A stretch of 64,000 nt of DNA from Erodium maritimum (taxonomy: Eukaryota; Streptophyta; Magnoliopsida; Geraniales; Geraniaceae), in assembly GCA_963921825.1 (NCBI GenBank), contig OY997590.1, positions 60,502,012 to 60,566,011 of the forward strand. Reading direction: 5' to 3'. The notes below the pieces were generated by a model that did no database searches, had not been told where the DNA came from, and saw nothing but the letters and a program-made list of their open reading frames with translations. Shown piece after piece: positions 24,103 to 37,029 of the stretch; the stretch's first letter is position 1; each line of letters starts with the position of its first letter. Both the position numbers and the translations under genes were made by a program.

Positions 24103-27100
24103 TGTCACGCCCCAAATCCGGCTTTGACCGGACTCGAGACGTGAACTTGAACAATAAATAATTTAAGTAAAACAATTAAAATAAGCATTAAACGAACTCT
24201 GAAAATAATAATCTGTAATTCGGAAACCGAGTAAAAGCAGTATTTAGTCCAAAATACACAGTACGTCTCTAGACCTACTAGACAAGACCTCGCCAGCTCC
24301 CAAGCTCAGATGTGTCCTGCTAGCACAAGCCCGCTCAACACCTGAAACACAACAATGTAAGGGGTGAGCTTTCGCCCAGTAGAGGAAGTAGTTAAGGTAA
24401 TGAACAACGGCTCACCACCACGAGTAACCGTCCAATTAGGGCATACTAGTACAACATAACTAACTGTCAAAACGGGGTTCATAGCCAAACTTACAACACG
24501 CTCAACGACCATTTTCACAGAGTAAAAAATTAACCAAACAGCAAACGCATCACACACAAAAGCAACCAACACATGTCCCGTACTGCAGCCCCGAATTACC
24601 ATCATATCATACCGTAAATTCAATGTATCATCTCGGATAGACCCTCGGTCCAGAGGAGAAACATGCGTCGGGGCGACCGGAAACGTTCCCTAGGAACGCA
24701 TCTCATCGGAGAGCCCGGAAATATTCCTAAAGGACCATAGATCATCGGGGTGGAACATGGCCCATAGGCCCAATCACATAACTTAGTACAACCATTTCCA
24801 ACGTCTCCGGCTATCACATCCCGTTCCATTTATGTCGTACCGGATCACGAAGCCTCGGTCCCGACACCTTCCCGTCACGTAGACTCGGGGTAACATCCCA
24901 GACCGGAAATCCCTCAGTCGGATGTCTTCCTGTCACGTAGACTCAGGGCTTCACGTACAACGGATCGACACATACCTCGGTCGTAAGTCCTCCCATCACA
25001 GAGACTCGGGGTATCAAAAACGCCATCCTTGGCCTCGATACACTACACTGGAACTATCCCTCGATGTTAGTACCACTCTGGTAACACACATCAAGAGTAT
25101 AACACGCATCACAGACATAGTTCAACCCCGGTATACCAACCAGACCAAACTCACCATAACACACAAACCGGTCTATCACTCACCTGGTCATATCACAATC
25201 GAGGATCCAAATAACAACAAACATGGCAAACTTGCCCACACACAGTCACAATCATGCAACACCAAGTATAATCTTATTTAGACTTTCACACAGCGGTTAT
25301 AACACACAACACGCGAATCCTAAGGCTCGACATGGCCCATCTACCAGCACGGCAATTTCCCATAATATTGAAAGCGGCTAACACTAGTGAATCACATCCT
25401 ACATGTTACTAGGACTCGTTCGGTTATTTATATCATATAAACGTTCGTTCCAGTTTTATTATTACCTAACATGCATACTAGTAACTTTCCGTAACTAAAC
25501 CGGTATTCGCTACTTTCCGTACCTCAAGGCGAACCAACAACTACGTCTCCTAGCTGCTGACGTCCGGGCCTACCTCTGGTCTTCTCCACGATCGAGGTCC
25601 AAGCCCGGGTTTAACAAAAAGGGACATCAATCAGTCCCGGTCCAGCCCGTAACGGTCCTCGAGTTTTAAGAGATAAGTCCTCTTTAATTATCGGTTCAGT
25701 CCTTTAGTTTAAACAAAACCATCCTTTGAATTATCTGCCTTAAAAACCCTTTAGTCCTTTAGTTTAAATTAATTAAATTAAATTAATACACTGGCCTGCC
25801 CCGGATCCGACCCGAATCCGAAACCGAACCTGTATCCGACTCGGATCCGACCCCAGACCCGGCTCCGACCCAGGTCCGGACCCGAGTCCATACCCGGTCC
25901 AGGAACCTGAACCTAGGGGTGTGCAAAAAATCCGAAATCCTAAAAAATAGGTGAATCCGGTCCGATCCAATCCGTAAAATAACCAATCCGAACGAATGTG
26001 GACAAAATCCGGTCCGGAACCCGGATATCCGGATATGGATACGGATCCAGGGAGCAAGATCCGGCGGATTTCGGATTTTATCCGGTCCGGTAGAACAGTA
26101 ACTGCGTTTAACCCAAGCCCAATTAAGATGGACTGGCCCAACCCACGCCCATTTGAAACCCTAGAGAACACTTTGAACCAATTGAATCAAGTTTAACCAT
26201 TTGTATTATATTCTTTTTTAACCATTTGTTTATCATCATCGTTATTAATTGAATCATGTTTTTGACATATAGATGAAGGCATTCTGAACGTCAGATGAGA
26301 AGAAATGGAATGTCTACCGAGATTTTTATAATTGTATTTTAATTTTAAATATAAGAAAATAAAATTATCTATAGATATTAGATGTATGTAAGTTTTAAAC
26401 GTTGCTATGATAACTAAAATGTAATCTAAATTGGACTGGTATAAGAATTACGTAGCAATTGGATGACAAAATCTAGAAAAAACTATAACTGAAATGGAAA
26501 ATGGGCCCAAAACAGTGAGCCCATTGAGGTCCGGATAATATCCGGAACCGGGTCCGGTCCAATCCGGATCCGGAAGCTTAAAAATCCGGAATTTTAGATG
26601 TAATACGGACTGGTTATGGACATCAGTATTTGAGATCCGGATTATTCGGACCAGACATTTAAATGGGCTACGGACTGGGTATCCGGTCCGGTTACACCCC
26701 TCCCTGGGCCTGGCCCGAATCCTGATCCGGTCGAAGTCCAACTGGGCCCAAGGCCCGAGTTTCGTCTGATCCAGTTTGGCCCCAAGGCCCACTCCAACTG
26801 CCCGGCCCAAAGCCCGTCTTGACCTCGTCCAGGCCTAAGCCCGAGTGCAGCTAGGGTTTGCTTGCTCCGCCGCCGGCGGTGGCTCCGTCAGAGAAAGAGG
26901 AGGGAGGTCGTGGTGCTCGGGAAACGATTCCCCCCTCCCTCGCCGCTCCGGTGAGCAATCTCCGGCCACCAGTGCCTTTCGAGGCTCAAGCCCTTCACAG
27001 ACCCACTCGAGCTCATACGAAATCACGGCGGCACGACAGTGAGTGAGAGGGAGGGCTTCGCGTGGTGGCTCTGGTCCATTCTCCGGCGTCGTTCTGGCAG

Positions 27101-27758
27101 AACCCGTCCCAAATCCGAAACGTCGCGAGGGATTTCAGGCGGAATCGTGGTCGGGGAAGCCAAAGGGGCGAGAGAGGCACAAACCTGAGTTACTTCCTCT
27201 CCGTTGCCGGCGCGCTTCGAATCGAAGCCGGGAGAGAGAGAACCAGGCGAGGAATCTCCGACGAGCGTCCCGTGCTTGTCACCGGCACGGTTCGATTTGC
27301 AGACGAAGATGAAGAGTCTGGTGGTGGTGAGGTCGGTTGCGAGAGAAGGAGAGAGAGACGAGAGAGAGAGAGACGAGAGAGAGAGAGACGAGATCGAGAG
27401 ACGAGGGAGAGAGGCTGCGAATCTGAGAGAGGTTTCTAGAGGGATGGTGGCTTGCCTCGGGAGTTGTGCGCGTTCAACGAAGAGGAAGAGTGAACAGGAC
27501 TAGAGTTAGGGTAACTGAAAGGGATGGCTGGCGCGAACGTGGGCTTTGGGCTCGCGTGCGGTGCGGTTTGGGCCGAGTCAGCCTGACCCAAAAATAAAAC
27601 TTTTCCTTTTTTTTATTTTTCTTTTCTTTTCTTCTCCTTTCTTTTTTTTTGCAAAAGAATCCAACTTTTGATCCGAAATTTTAATCCGCTTTCCAACCCC
27701 GACGTTCCAAACGAATCCTTTTAATATTTTAGTTATTTTAACCGAGGCGGTCTTCACA
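24103..27758 (-). mobile_element. Solo LTR of a large-LTR Ty3/gypsy family, copy A
   Basis: The block starts TGTCACGCCCCAAATCCGG and ends GGTCTTCACA, i.e. TG...CA. It is flanked by an exact 5-bp duplication GTACT (24098-24102 and 27759-27763). Read on the minus strand the ends are TGTGAAGACC...GGGGCGTGACA, matching the 3' LTR at 42112-45421 and copy C at 46967. There is no internal coding region or second LTR, so it is a solo LTR left by LTR-LTR recombination. It contains a nested hAT MITE, degenerate repeats with CGTAGACTCGGG at 24880-25020, and a GA-rich leader-like stretch near 27330-27420. The short frames inside it are not genes. Confidence 0.85.
25914..26702. mobile_element. hAT-type MITE nested in solo LTR A
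   Basis: The left end TAGGGGTGTGCAAAAAATCC and the right end GGTTACACCCCT are inverted partners, with TCCGGATCCGG-type subterminal repeats on both sides. The flanks CCTGAACC (25906-25913) and CCTGGGCC (26703-26710) match at 6 of 8 positions, as expected for an old hAT duplication. No transposase is encoded. Confidence 0.7.
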
Positions 27759-29344
27759 GTACTAGTGGGCAGGCACCCCGAGGGCAAATAAACCAATCAT
27801 TTGGAAATACTGGGCGAAATTATGTCGTCCTAAGGAGGTTGGGGGAATGGGATTCCGGGATATGCATGACATGAACTTGGCTATGCTAGCAAAAATGGGA
27901 TGGAAGTTTCTTTCTGAGCCGGAATCGTTGATAGCTCGTATTTTTAAGGCCCAGTATTATCTGAAAGGGGACTTTCTCGGTCGAAGTGAGAGCCACTCAG
28001 GAACTTCTCCGGTAGGGCTTGCGAAAAACAATTGGTGATGGCAAAACAACATTGGTCGAAGGGATCCCGTGGTTAATAGGGGACAGCCCTAGTATCCCGA
28101 TCCACACTACAGGTTCTCCTAATCTTCTAGTATCGAAACTAGCTTCATCTACTATGGATTCTTGGGAACCGATTAAATTGGCCCAATTTTTTCAACCTCC
28201 TGTTATTTAGGATATTTTATAGGTTCCCCCACTTATGGCTGGTAGTAAGGACAAGTGGTATTAGACCCATAATACTCTGGTTATATACACTTGTAAGGAG
28301 GGTTACCGCTTGTTAGCTCGGGGAAATGGAAGATGGTAGCCCTCTGGGGGAGTCTCGGTCTGGACAGGAGTATGGGACCTAGATACACAACCTCGAATCA
28401 AGGTATTCCTTTGGCGTGCCATCTCAAGTACATTGTAGGTAGCAGAAAACCTCCGGACCAAATATGTCCCTATTCCGGAGGTGTGCCCCGTTTGCAATAC
28501 AGATAAAGAGACTACATCCCACCTACTTCTTCACTGTAAGTTTGCCAAAGAAGTCTGGTCAAGATATGGTGTCCAAACACAAATCATGCCACATTACACT
28601 ATTGAATCCTGGTTAACGATTGTCCTGGCGGGTATAAATATGGGAATAAAATCTTGTATCACTATGACATTGTGGGAAATTTGGAAACCAGAAATGGAGT
28701 CGTGTGGGATCAGTTTATCCAGACTGCGGAAGCCCTAGATGCCACAGTTCACCGCCAACTACGTAGTTGGTCGGAAGCACATGCAGAAATGTAAATCGGA
28801 TCTCCAACACCGAAGCCGAGAAGGGAGGTGGGCTGGTCACCTCCCCCGCGTGATTGGTGTTCTATTAATATTGACGGGGATGTTTTTGTTGATGCAGAGC
28901 AAATGGGATGGGGTTGGATTTGCAGGAATAATAGAGGCTACATTATGAAAGGAAATAATGGTATAATATGGGGAAAATTAAGTCCGGAATATGCTGAAGC
29001 TATGGCAATTCTCTAAGCTCTCCCAGTGGACTCGGACACAGGGACACACTAAGGTCGTGATCAAGAGCGATGTACAATATGTGGTGCATCTGATTCTGGG
29101 TAGTAACCCATGTTTTCACCGATAGGACACGTTTTAATTGAATGTCGTTCTATCATTTTTATTCTCGAGGATGTCAAAATCGAGTATACAGTTAGGGCAT
29201 CGAACGGAGCAGCACATTGGTTAACTCAAGAGGCTCATTCTGTGCTTGTTCTTTCATGGTCCGGATTTCTTATTCTGAATACACTGTTATGCGTTTTCCG
29301 TCCTTCCAAATGAAATGCCCAAATGGCTTCGTTTGAAAAAAAAC

Positions 29345-29610
29345 ATCTGCTGGCCTGGTTATGTCTTGCCCTTGCAACCAATTAATAGCAGAGGGCCAGA
29401 GATCATGTGGTCAGATCCTCGTTGCCGTCAAATTTGCATCTGATATCAGAATTTTATGTGGTCATGCTGAGAAAACACCTGATGAATCGAAGCAAGGGGT
29501 AATCAATTTATACCATCATCCGTATCCATTACACTAAAAAGAGAGAAGAAGAAACAACTCAGTTACATTACATGTTAAAAGTATAAAATACCCAGAACCA
29601 GAAACAACAA
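29345..29610. other. 3' flank of the NAT gene
   Basis: Short AT-rich interval between the LINE tail and the stop codon of the minus-strand transporter; the probable 3' untranslated region of that gene. Confidence 0.45.
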
Positions 29611-32540
29611 TCAAACTGAGGGGAAGAACTTGTTGAGATTGAAGGGCAAGGAATAGAACTCCTCGCTCCTCGTATCGGTCTTGAAGGACCTGAACCTGTC
29701 CCACCAGTGCATCCCTCTGTCCTTCCTCGTGGCACTGTCTTTCCGGTGAAGCGTGATGTCCAGAAACATCGCCAACAACCCCCCAACAAACGCCTCCGAT
29801 GAGAAGGGCACGTTGATCATGTCATTGAACTGTCAACAACAACGAAACAAAAATCATTATAAAGAAATGGGTCTAGGTTCCTGTAGAGTGGACACTGCAT
29901 ACCCATCTTGCGCCAGTGTGAACGGGGCCATAGCCTTTCACCACGGTGTACTCGTTGAAGTACTGAGGCACGGAGAAGCCCATGAAGACGGAGAACCCTA
30001 GTATGAACTTTGTTCTGAAGCTGTTTAGATTGCAGAATTGGAGGAAACTGAGGCCTGCTGAACCTGCTCCCTCAATTAAACAAATAAGGTCGGTCACTAA
30101 TAACAAACGTGTGATGATTATAGAGATTTGTGAGTTGATGGCACGCACCCACATAGGCGAAGAAGAGGCAATACATAGCTGCAACAATTGGTGCAGGAAT
30201 TGAAGCAAACACAGCACCAAATTTTCCTGGACAATTGTCAACATATACTTCAATCAAGATTTGAAAACCAAAATGTGGGTAATTGAAAACCAAAAGAGAG
30301 GGGAAGAGAGCAACTTTTTACCGAGAATGGAGAAGAATATCATGAACCCCGCTGATATTTGCACTACCCTTCTGCTACCGACCCGTGTGAGTGCCAAAAG
30401 ACCAGCATTTTCACTGCAAGAAAGCAAAGATACATTATGTGCAAGGCAGTCTATGCAAGGCTGTTTCTTGAAATGGTGCATTGCATAGAGTTGGAGTCTT
30501 ACACAGAAACTGATGATCCGGCCCCAGTTCCAAATATCCCCGAGAACAATATGGCAACTCCCTAATGTCAGAGGCCAATAATCAGTATGCAATTAATATA
30601 AATGTATGCTTTAGCTTTGAAGAAAGTACATGGTTTCATTCATCAACTGACCTGCCAGCCAACACCTCGGCTGAGGATAGAAGGGGGCAATGGAGTTGCA
30701 CTTGCATATCTTGAGATAGCAAAGAAGACACCAGTAGACTGCTCAGTGGAACAAACAATGATTAAGGACAGATCATACAAGGGGAACTTGCATTGCTTAA
30801 GAGTGCACGAACCTCGACAAGTGCGACAAAGGAAGCAGCCATCATAGCAAAAGCCTCTCCGGCATCAAAAGTGGGAGCTCCCCATTGGAAAGGATACGGC
30901 ACTCTTATCCTGCATTCCATTTCAACCATCACTATATCTGTATATGTAATCATATCACCAATTCAATACAAGGACCTTACCAAGGAGCAGCCCCAATGAT
31001 TCCAGCACGATCAGTCCGGCAAGTTAATTGGGTTTTTGGAGATGTATTCTTGTAGGCACCCCCTACAGTAAGCAGGTGAGCATATATCCACACAATGATC
31101 ACAGAGAATATCACAGCAAACCGGTCAAACACTGGCTTTTCTCCTTTCATCATATGAGGTATATACTGCACACAAACAACAAATATGCTCATATATTGCA
31201 CATCACAGGCAAGTATTATATGCTTGGGCATTAGTATTACCTGAGAAAATATCAGTAGAAGGATGAGTTGAGGAAGCCCAATCTCGATACATTTTGCCAG
31301 CTACATATATCAAAACAAAGAGTCAAGAACCGACAACAAAGCACTACATTCAACCCCAAAACAAACACATACCACAGGAAAACCAAGCTCGTAAAGCCCA
31401 AACCCAGACAGAGCCACAAGAGGTACAGCGGACAGAGGACTTAAGAACCTGATCAAGTATACAAATCAAAGAATTACTAATGAGGCCAAGAAGCTTCATG
31501 TCATTAGAAAGCTATTACTTGCAAATCTCAAATCCTATCATCACTCATTCAGCTTTTGGTTCCAAATTTTTCTTCTAAGATTACCAACTTTGTACAAACC
31601 TAGCAACATTACGCCAGAGGCCACTGAAGCCAAGAACGATCTGAAGAGTTGAAGCCACGATAAGGGCACCTTGCGTTCCACGCATTATCTTCTCGAATTT
31701 CTGCAGAAGTACTAGTTACCAAATTCAGAAAAGCATTTCATTAAAAACATAGGTGGGGCGTAATCAAGATAGCCACAGACTAACCTCCTGAGGGTTTAAT
31801 ATATCACTGTACCGACCAGCCAAGATGATCGAAATGGTTGTTGGCACAAAGGTGTAAGATGCACCAATTACAGCAGGCAATCTGGTTCCAAACATTGACT
31901 GAAAGAGTGTGTTCAAACCAGCTACAAATAGCAATGTCTGAATCATCTTTGCTTTCTCTTCCTAAAACAAGGCAATCATAATTAGAATTTAGATCCACCA
32001 CTAAGAATGACATAAAATTAATTAGGCATCCATTTGATCTGTCCTTGTGAAGGCTTACTCACATTTGTTCCTCCCATTTGGGGTACCAGAGAGGTTGGAA
32101 TCAGAACTGTTGTTCCAAGCATCACCAGGTAGTGTTGGAAACCAAGTAGAATCGCCTCGGCTTCATTAAGAAACAACCCACAATTAACTTTAATCACAGT
32201 TCACACTTGTCAAGAGATGAGTTGGGGACATCTCCAACACAACACCCCATAAGTTACATGGGCAGTCAACATATAACAATTTTTCTTCATACAGGTTTTA
32301 CCATTTTAGAAATGAACAGCAATACTATGATGATAAAACAGTACAACAGGAAATAAAAATAGATTGAGCAGAATAAAAAAGGCAAGAAGAACCACAGAGA
32401 AGGCTATGCAATCATGAAAACTCACGCCATGGAGGAGGGCTAGTGATACAGTAAGAAATGCTGGGAAGCTGATCCTTCACTGGATGAGGCAGAAGCTCCT
32501 CCTGCTTGGGTGGTGGTGCATGAGTTCCACCTCCGGCCAT
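29611..32540 (-). CDS. NAT6: Nucleobase-ascorbate transporter, NAT5/6 type, 534 aa
   Basis: Integral membrane transporter of the NAT/NCS2 family, which moves purines or uracil (plant substrates are only partly known) with protons, usually at the plasma membrane. Fourteen coding exons on the minus strand: 32426-32540, 32063-32160, 31785-31961, 31600-31700, 31373-31448, 31241-31300, 30981-31165, 30813-30909, 30652-30738, 30503-30561, 30322-30413, 30149-30226, 29903-30063, 29611-29829. All phases agree and every intron is GT-AG, giving 1605 bases with stop. The start MAGGGTHAPPPKQEELL and the end EEFYSLPFNLNKFFPSV match land-plant NATs. The family signature is intact (ENAGLLALTR, about residues 353-362), as are the QHYLVMLGTTVLIPTSLVPQ and FGTRLPAVIGASYTFVPTT regions. 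Length is normal. NAT6 rather than NAT5 is a guess. No break was found, so it is probably functional. Confidence 0.93.
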
Positions 32541-33200
32541 GCCTCTCCTTCTTTCTCTCTCTCTTTCTAAGAACAGACCACCTGAAGCCACACCTCCTTT
32601 CACCTGAAATATTCAAGTCCCCAAAATTTACTGAAACCCAGATGCCAGAATCCCCAAAACAACTCTCTATTTCCACCACCAGCCCAGAATCCCCCAAACG
32701 CTAAGCTAAGCACCCAGTAAGTTGAATTTCTACAGGGACAAGAGAAAACCAGAAAAGCTTTAGACTTTAAACAAAGTTTGTGAAGCAAAATCAAATGGCA
32801 AACATGACAGTGAAAAAAAGGAACAGTCTTTACTTATGAATGAAGAAGTATACAAGAAAGGAAGGTCAAGACTCAATGGCAATGTAGTGAAATGTAGTGT
32901 CATAGATGAGAAATCAAGATGTGATTTTTACAACCCCAAAACACACTGGGTCCGTAGGAAACACAAAAGCTAGTGTGGGGATGGAGAAAAGAGAGAAAAT
33001 AATAATGAAATATACCTCTGAGAAGGCCCAAAGAATCTTCTTTTGATGGTCGGGTTGTGTTTATTATAGTCTGGGTTTTTGCATATGCTTCTTTTTCCTC
33101 TATCACGTAAAGATAAAGCTTGTCCGAAAGCATCTCTTTACCAAGAGCTAAGCTTAAATGCTAGCCCAGTACAATATATAGTATTATAATATAGGAGCAA
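32541..33200 (-). promoter_or_regulatory. 5' leader intron and promoter of the NAT gene
   Basis: On the minus strand CTCAGAG|GTATATTT at 33016/33015 is a good donor and TTTCAG|GTGAAAGG at 32604/32603 a good acceptor, so an intron of about 412 bases probably lies in the 5' untranslated region. A TATA-like stretch (ACTATATATTG) is present near 33170-33180. The splice sites are inferred from sequence only. Confidence 0.45.
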
Positions 33201-33679
33201 AAGCACTGAGTTTTAATGAATTAACAAAATCAATAAAGCTGGCCATGGAGGAGGAGGACTCTTCCTTGACAGTCAGCTTTTGAGCCTTTTACTGCGACTC
33301 AAATTTCAAAAAGAACTGATTCATTTTTGTAACTCTGTTTCTTGGAGAGAGATAAGCGGTACAAAACGAAACGCTCATGATTTTGTTTGCTGATTGGTCC
33401 TTCTCTTTTCTGTCGAGTATTGAATTGTCAAACACTACATGTACATCTCTTGGAAGATAAATCGCTTTCTCTCCATTACGACCATCTGGGTTTCAGAAAA
33501 CAGAGCAATTTGGTTCAACAAGTTATGGCAAATTGATATGCACATACATCCGGGGCAGATTTGAACCAAATGGGTTAGTCAAATTTGTAGGACACTTCTG
33601 TTAGGAACACACATTATAAATGTTCTGTCCTAGCCAAACGCATATAATGTCACTTATGACATTTAGGACTTCTTCTCCA
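33201..33679. other. Spacer
   Basis: Upstream flank of the transporter; no repeat or gene recognised. Confidence 0.4.
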
Positions 33680-33790
33680 CATGTGTTTTATAAATATTGA
33701 ACACTAGTTTTATCAACATTAAACATTAAGTTTATCACCACGTTACATGTGTTTTTATAATCTCATCACTTGTTTTTTATCACTTCAACA
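33680..33790. repeat. Fragment of TTTATCAACA repeat family
   Basis: Contains GAACACTAGTTTTATCAACA, AAGTTTATCACC and TTTTTATCACTTC modules, the same as the interior of the foldback at 19835-20808. No arms are present, so it is a truncated copy. Confidence 0.55.
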
Positions 33791-35263
33791 CACTAGTATT
33801 TTTTTTAGAATAAACGATGGATATTATAGCATTAAAATGTTTATAGAAGCAAATATACCAAAATAGAAATTGAAAGTACGATAATAACAGAAAATTGGGT
33901 AAAGAGTAAATATGATCTTGTAGAATCTTTTGTTGTTCGGAAGGTAGTACTACGACAGCGTCTAAGCTCATCGATACAGCGGCTCCAAACGGGTTTTCAA
34001 CGACCGAGCAGGTCCATTGTATCTTCTCATACTGGTGGACTAAGAATCCCCCCAGGTTGTCAGCGTGCGTCATCCTCTCTTGATTGATAGAGGTAGAGCT
34101 CCAAAGCGCGGGATTGCTGACCCCTGAGTTGGTAGGAGAACCTTGAGTCGGTTCTTGAGGGTACCACTGCCATCTTACATCCAGGGGACAGTATAACCGA
34201 CTGCCCCCCCCCCCCTGGACCATCTCGCACTCATTCTGCGAGGCGAGGGTGCTTAGAGCCCCCCGCCGCTACGTATGCTGCCCCGTCCGGACTGTCGATT
34301 GTTCGGGACCGGCCCAAACAATAAGACCTGACCCGATTGTGGAACCAAGATGGTCCACTCCCCTGATCCGACTCGGCCCAAGATCCTTGATCCGACCCGC
34401 TCCGGCCCTCAGCCCCAGCCCGTCCCCAAGGTGGGTCTGAACCCTTATAAATACCAGACCGAACAGATGGGACCAGCCCTTTAAACCTTCCAGCCCGCCC
34501 ACCGATTGGACCAGACCCAATGCTGCCCATCTCTCTGTAAGCCCAGTATAACAGCCCCACCGACCCCGTAGCCCTAGCCTCGTCCCTCGACTCCAGCACT
34601 AGCGGTGGAGAGCCCGATCTGGACGGTAGTGCCGCCGTCTTCCCTACTTGGCCGTGGCGCGGTCGCAGCCCCCACGCTGGAATCCGCCGCACCATACCAC
34701 GTCTATACTCCATCAATTTCCCCTGCGATCTCCCTCCCGAACCTCGGGCCGTCGCACACAGTCCTCTTGTAGCCGTCGTCCCGTCTCCCTTCACTCGACA
34801 AACTATGAAGGGCAGAGGTTCCGTCTCCATCGAACCCCCCCCCCCCCCCCCCCCGAAATCAGTGAGAAGGATCGTGAAGGAGAACGAACCGATGGAGTGC
34901 TAGAGATCGAACGACTGGACGCCGTCATCTCTTTGTCGTTATCTCCGTCGCTCGAGTATGTTGATGGTGCTCGATGGGAGTGGAAAAGTCCATCCCCGCC
35001 GTTTGCAAATCGCAAAACCATATAAGAGAGCTACGTCTTTATACCTCAAACATGGTGATCGGAGCCCAAGCATCGAAATAACTCCCGCCCATACCTGCAT
35101 AACCATGTTGTACAGCCCTAGCCTCCAATCCCCTGCAAGCTTATGATGAGATCATAAAACGATAGTGATTGATCACCAATATTGGTTTGGCGGCCACTGA
35201 ATCTAGCCCTAGCCGCCATACCATTTGAGAGCTTTTTTCTCACTTCTTTCTCTAGTATGATTT
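33791..35263. other. Unrecognised GC-rich block
   Basis: Two minus-strand open frames (147 aa at 33780-34223 and 199 aa at 34231-34830) are the longest here but have biased, arginine/glycine-rich composition and no domain I recognise. A run of about 20 C lies near 34837-34854. The C- and G-rich text (CCGACCC, GGCCCA) resembles retroelement LTR or leader sequence rather than a gene. I do not call a gene. Confidence 0.3.
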
Positions 35264-35495
35264 CCACAAGAGCAATTGGTGTGGGTCGAATCCCTAGCAA
35301 ATTTCACTATCGATTTTGTTGAAAATTCTCGAAAAACTTTTTTTTCACGTATTTTCTTACTTATTTTTTGCTCTAATATAAAGCCTTTCGAAGTTTGATA
35401 TTTTTCTCAAACCACAAGAGCAATCGGTGTGGGTCGAATCCCTAGCAAATTTCACTATCGATTATGTTGAAAATTCTCGAAAAACTCGTTGAACC
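35264..35495. repeat. Direct repeat of about 80 bp, 151 bp apart
   Basis: CCACAAGAGCAATTGGTGTG at about 35267 recurs as CCACAAGAGCAATCGGTGTG at about 35418. Both continue through GGTCGAATCCCTAGCAAATT to TTCTCGAAAAACT with very few changes. The pair could be a local duplication or remains of short terminal repeats. Confidence 0.65.
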
Positions 35496-35499
35496 CACT

Positions 35500-37029
35500 G
35501 AAAACCGTTGATTAACGTGTCGTTTCCGCAAACCTTGAAGAAGACATCGTTAGATTCCTCGACGCCGACACCGGTAGTATTGACTGAGTCGCATCGTGCT
35601 GAAACGTTGACTGTTGAATCTACGCATGGCAGATGGCATGTTTGTTGGAGAACAACTGTAATCTGTAAAAATCAAATCCGGCTATATATAGCGGTGCCAT
35701 CTTTGTCTTCTTCGCCATTACCGAGTCTGCCGCCCTTTTGTCCTCTTTTGATTCTTCGTCGTCAAACTCCTCGATCCGAAGTCATCTCTGGAGGCCCATT
35801 CTGTAGCAAAGACGTTGAACAAGATTTTGTCGTGTTCCTAAGTCCTTTCTCCAGCAGCACAAGTGAATCTCCAACAACAATCATAATTGCAGAATTTGTT
35901 GAGTTTTGTGCCCTAGGATAAGCCACAATTTGTATACAAAATCATTTGTGATTAACAATAATTGGAAAGACGTTTTCATTATCATTTGATATAATGTTAA
36001 TTGTAAGAATATACCACTCTTTCTAAGGTATCGAAGAGCAGCTCCATGATAGTAGAACTCTTAGGAATAAAGGAATAGTCTATTCATATTTTCCTAGTCT
36101 GATCTAGTAGTTAGAGCTAGCGTGATGGTTAATCGGATGATCATATTTTACTAATAATGCCTATAGAGATATGAGTCAACATCACGAATGTTAAAGATCT
36201 TAACATTAGATGACCCACATTGAGAAAACTCAATAGAACAAGGACATGAGTATCTCTCAACTAACAAAGAATGTCTAAGTCATACGACCATGAAATCACC
36301 ATACTACCTATATGTATGGATTTATGTTTTGACACAATCGAACGTTATTCCTGATAAGATGGTTATTAAGGTTGTGCTTAGATATGGATACATGTATATG
36401 AGGTGTGTGGATGATTGTCATATGGATTTGTCACTTATGTTTATAATATAATTCAGATGTCATCGGGCCACTTGATGAGTAAAGGATTGTAAAAATGAAG
36501 TAGAGCCATGCGAGTAAACAAAGAGTCGTCACTAACAATCAAAATTCGTGATCACGAAACGAAAGACAGAACTAAAACATGAATGGTGTTTTTTTTTATC
36601 GGCTCGAATGGTGTTTCTTTGTCTTCTGTTCAGTCATGACATCACCAAACGACAAAGGATAAGCATGTTCATGGTAATAGGTTCTAACAAAGAGGAAAGT
36701 CAAAATTGATATGACTTGGGTAGTTATGAGTCTTTCTAGGAGTTATCCATAACTTGTGGAAGAAATATAGATTTCGGACCCACTGTCAACGTCATGTGAA
36801 CCTAAAAGGTCACACACAATAGAGTAAATCACACGACAATTTGTACCTTGGATGTTTGACTTAAATAAATAAGAGAGATTATATTTGATATAATATACCT
36901 ATTTATTTAATTACCTATTTAATAAATAATGTTTTTTATTTATATAATGGTTTTATTAGAAACTTTCGTAAAGAGAGGATGCAAAACTTCTAAATAAGAA
37001 TAGTCTTATGTGGACTAACAAATCTAAAG
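35500..37029. other. Unrecognised, weakly retroelement-like spacer
   Basis: No coding domain was found. The style of 36100-36480 (GAGTATCTCTCAACTAACA, ATATGGATTTGTCACTTATG) resembles non-coding parts of plant copia elements as I remember them, but no LTR pair or primer-binding site was found, so this is only a suggestion. A 137-aa plus-strand frame at 35508-35921 is not convincing. Confidence 0.25.

Larger units (their letters stand above)
23690..29340 (+). mobile_element. 5'-truncated L1-type LINE split by a solo LTR
   Basis: The first part (23690-24102) encodes the end of an L1 reverse transcriptase (SGQVINKAKSSTFYSTNT, YLGVPNMQGRRKGQSLQF, NVFLLPKGSINQIHVALARY). The second part (27764-29340) continues with WKYWAKLCRPKEVGGMGFRD, the zf-RVT region (CPVCNTDKETTSHLLLHC) and an RNase H-like domain (NIDGDVFVDAEQMGWGWIC). 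It ends in an A run at about 29336-29344. Removing 24103-27763 rejoins the frame exactly, apart from a TAG at the junction codon. Other stops are scattered through it. The 5' border abuts the copia remnant. No target duplication was found. Confidence 0.85.

Noticed and set aside
26835-27503. Overlapping frames in a GA-rich region
   Set aside because: They lie inside solo LTR A, overlap on both strands and show no domain; probably leader-type LTR sequence.
29753-30593. Plus-strand frames over the transporter
   Set aside because: They are antisense shadows of the NAT exons, which have matching phases and the family signature.
34231-34830. 199-aa minus-strand open frame, the longest in the window apart from a retrotransposon frame
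   Set aside because: GC-rich biased sequence, no recognisable domain, no splice or promoter context; long frames arise easily in such composition.
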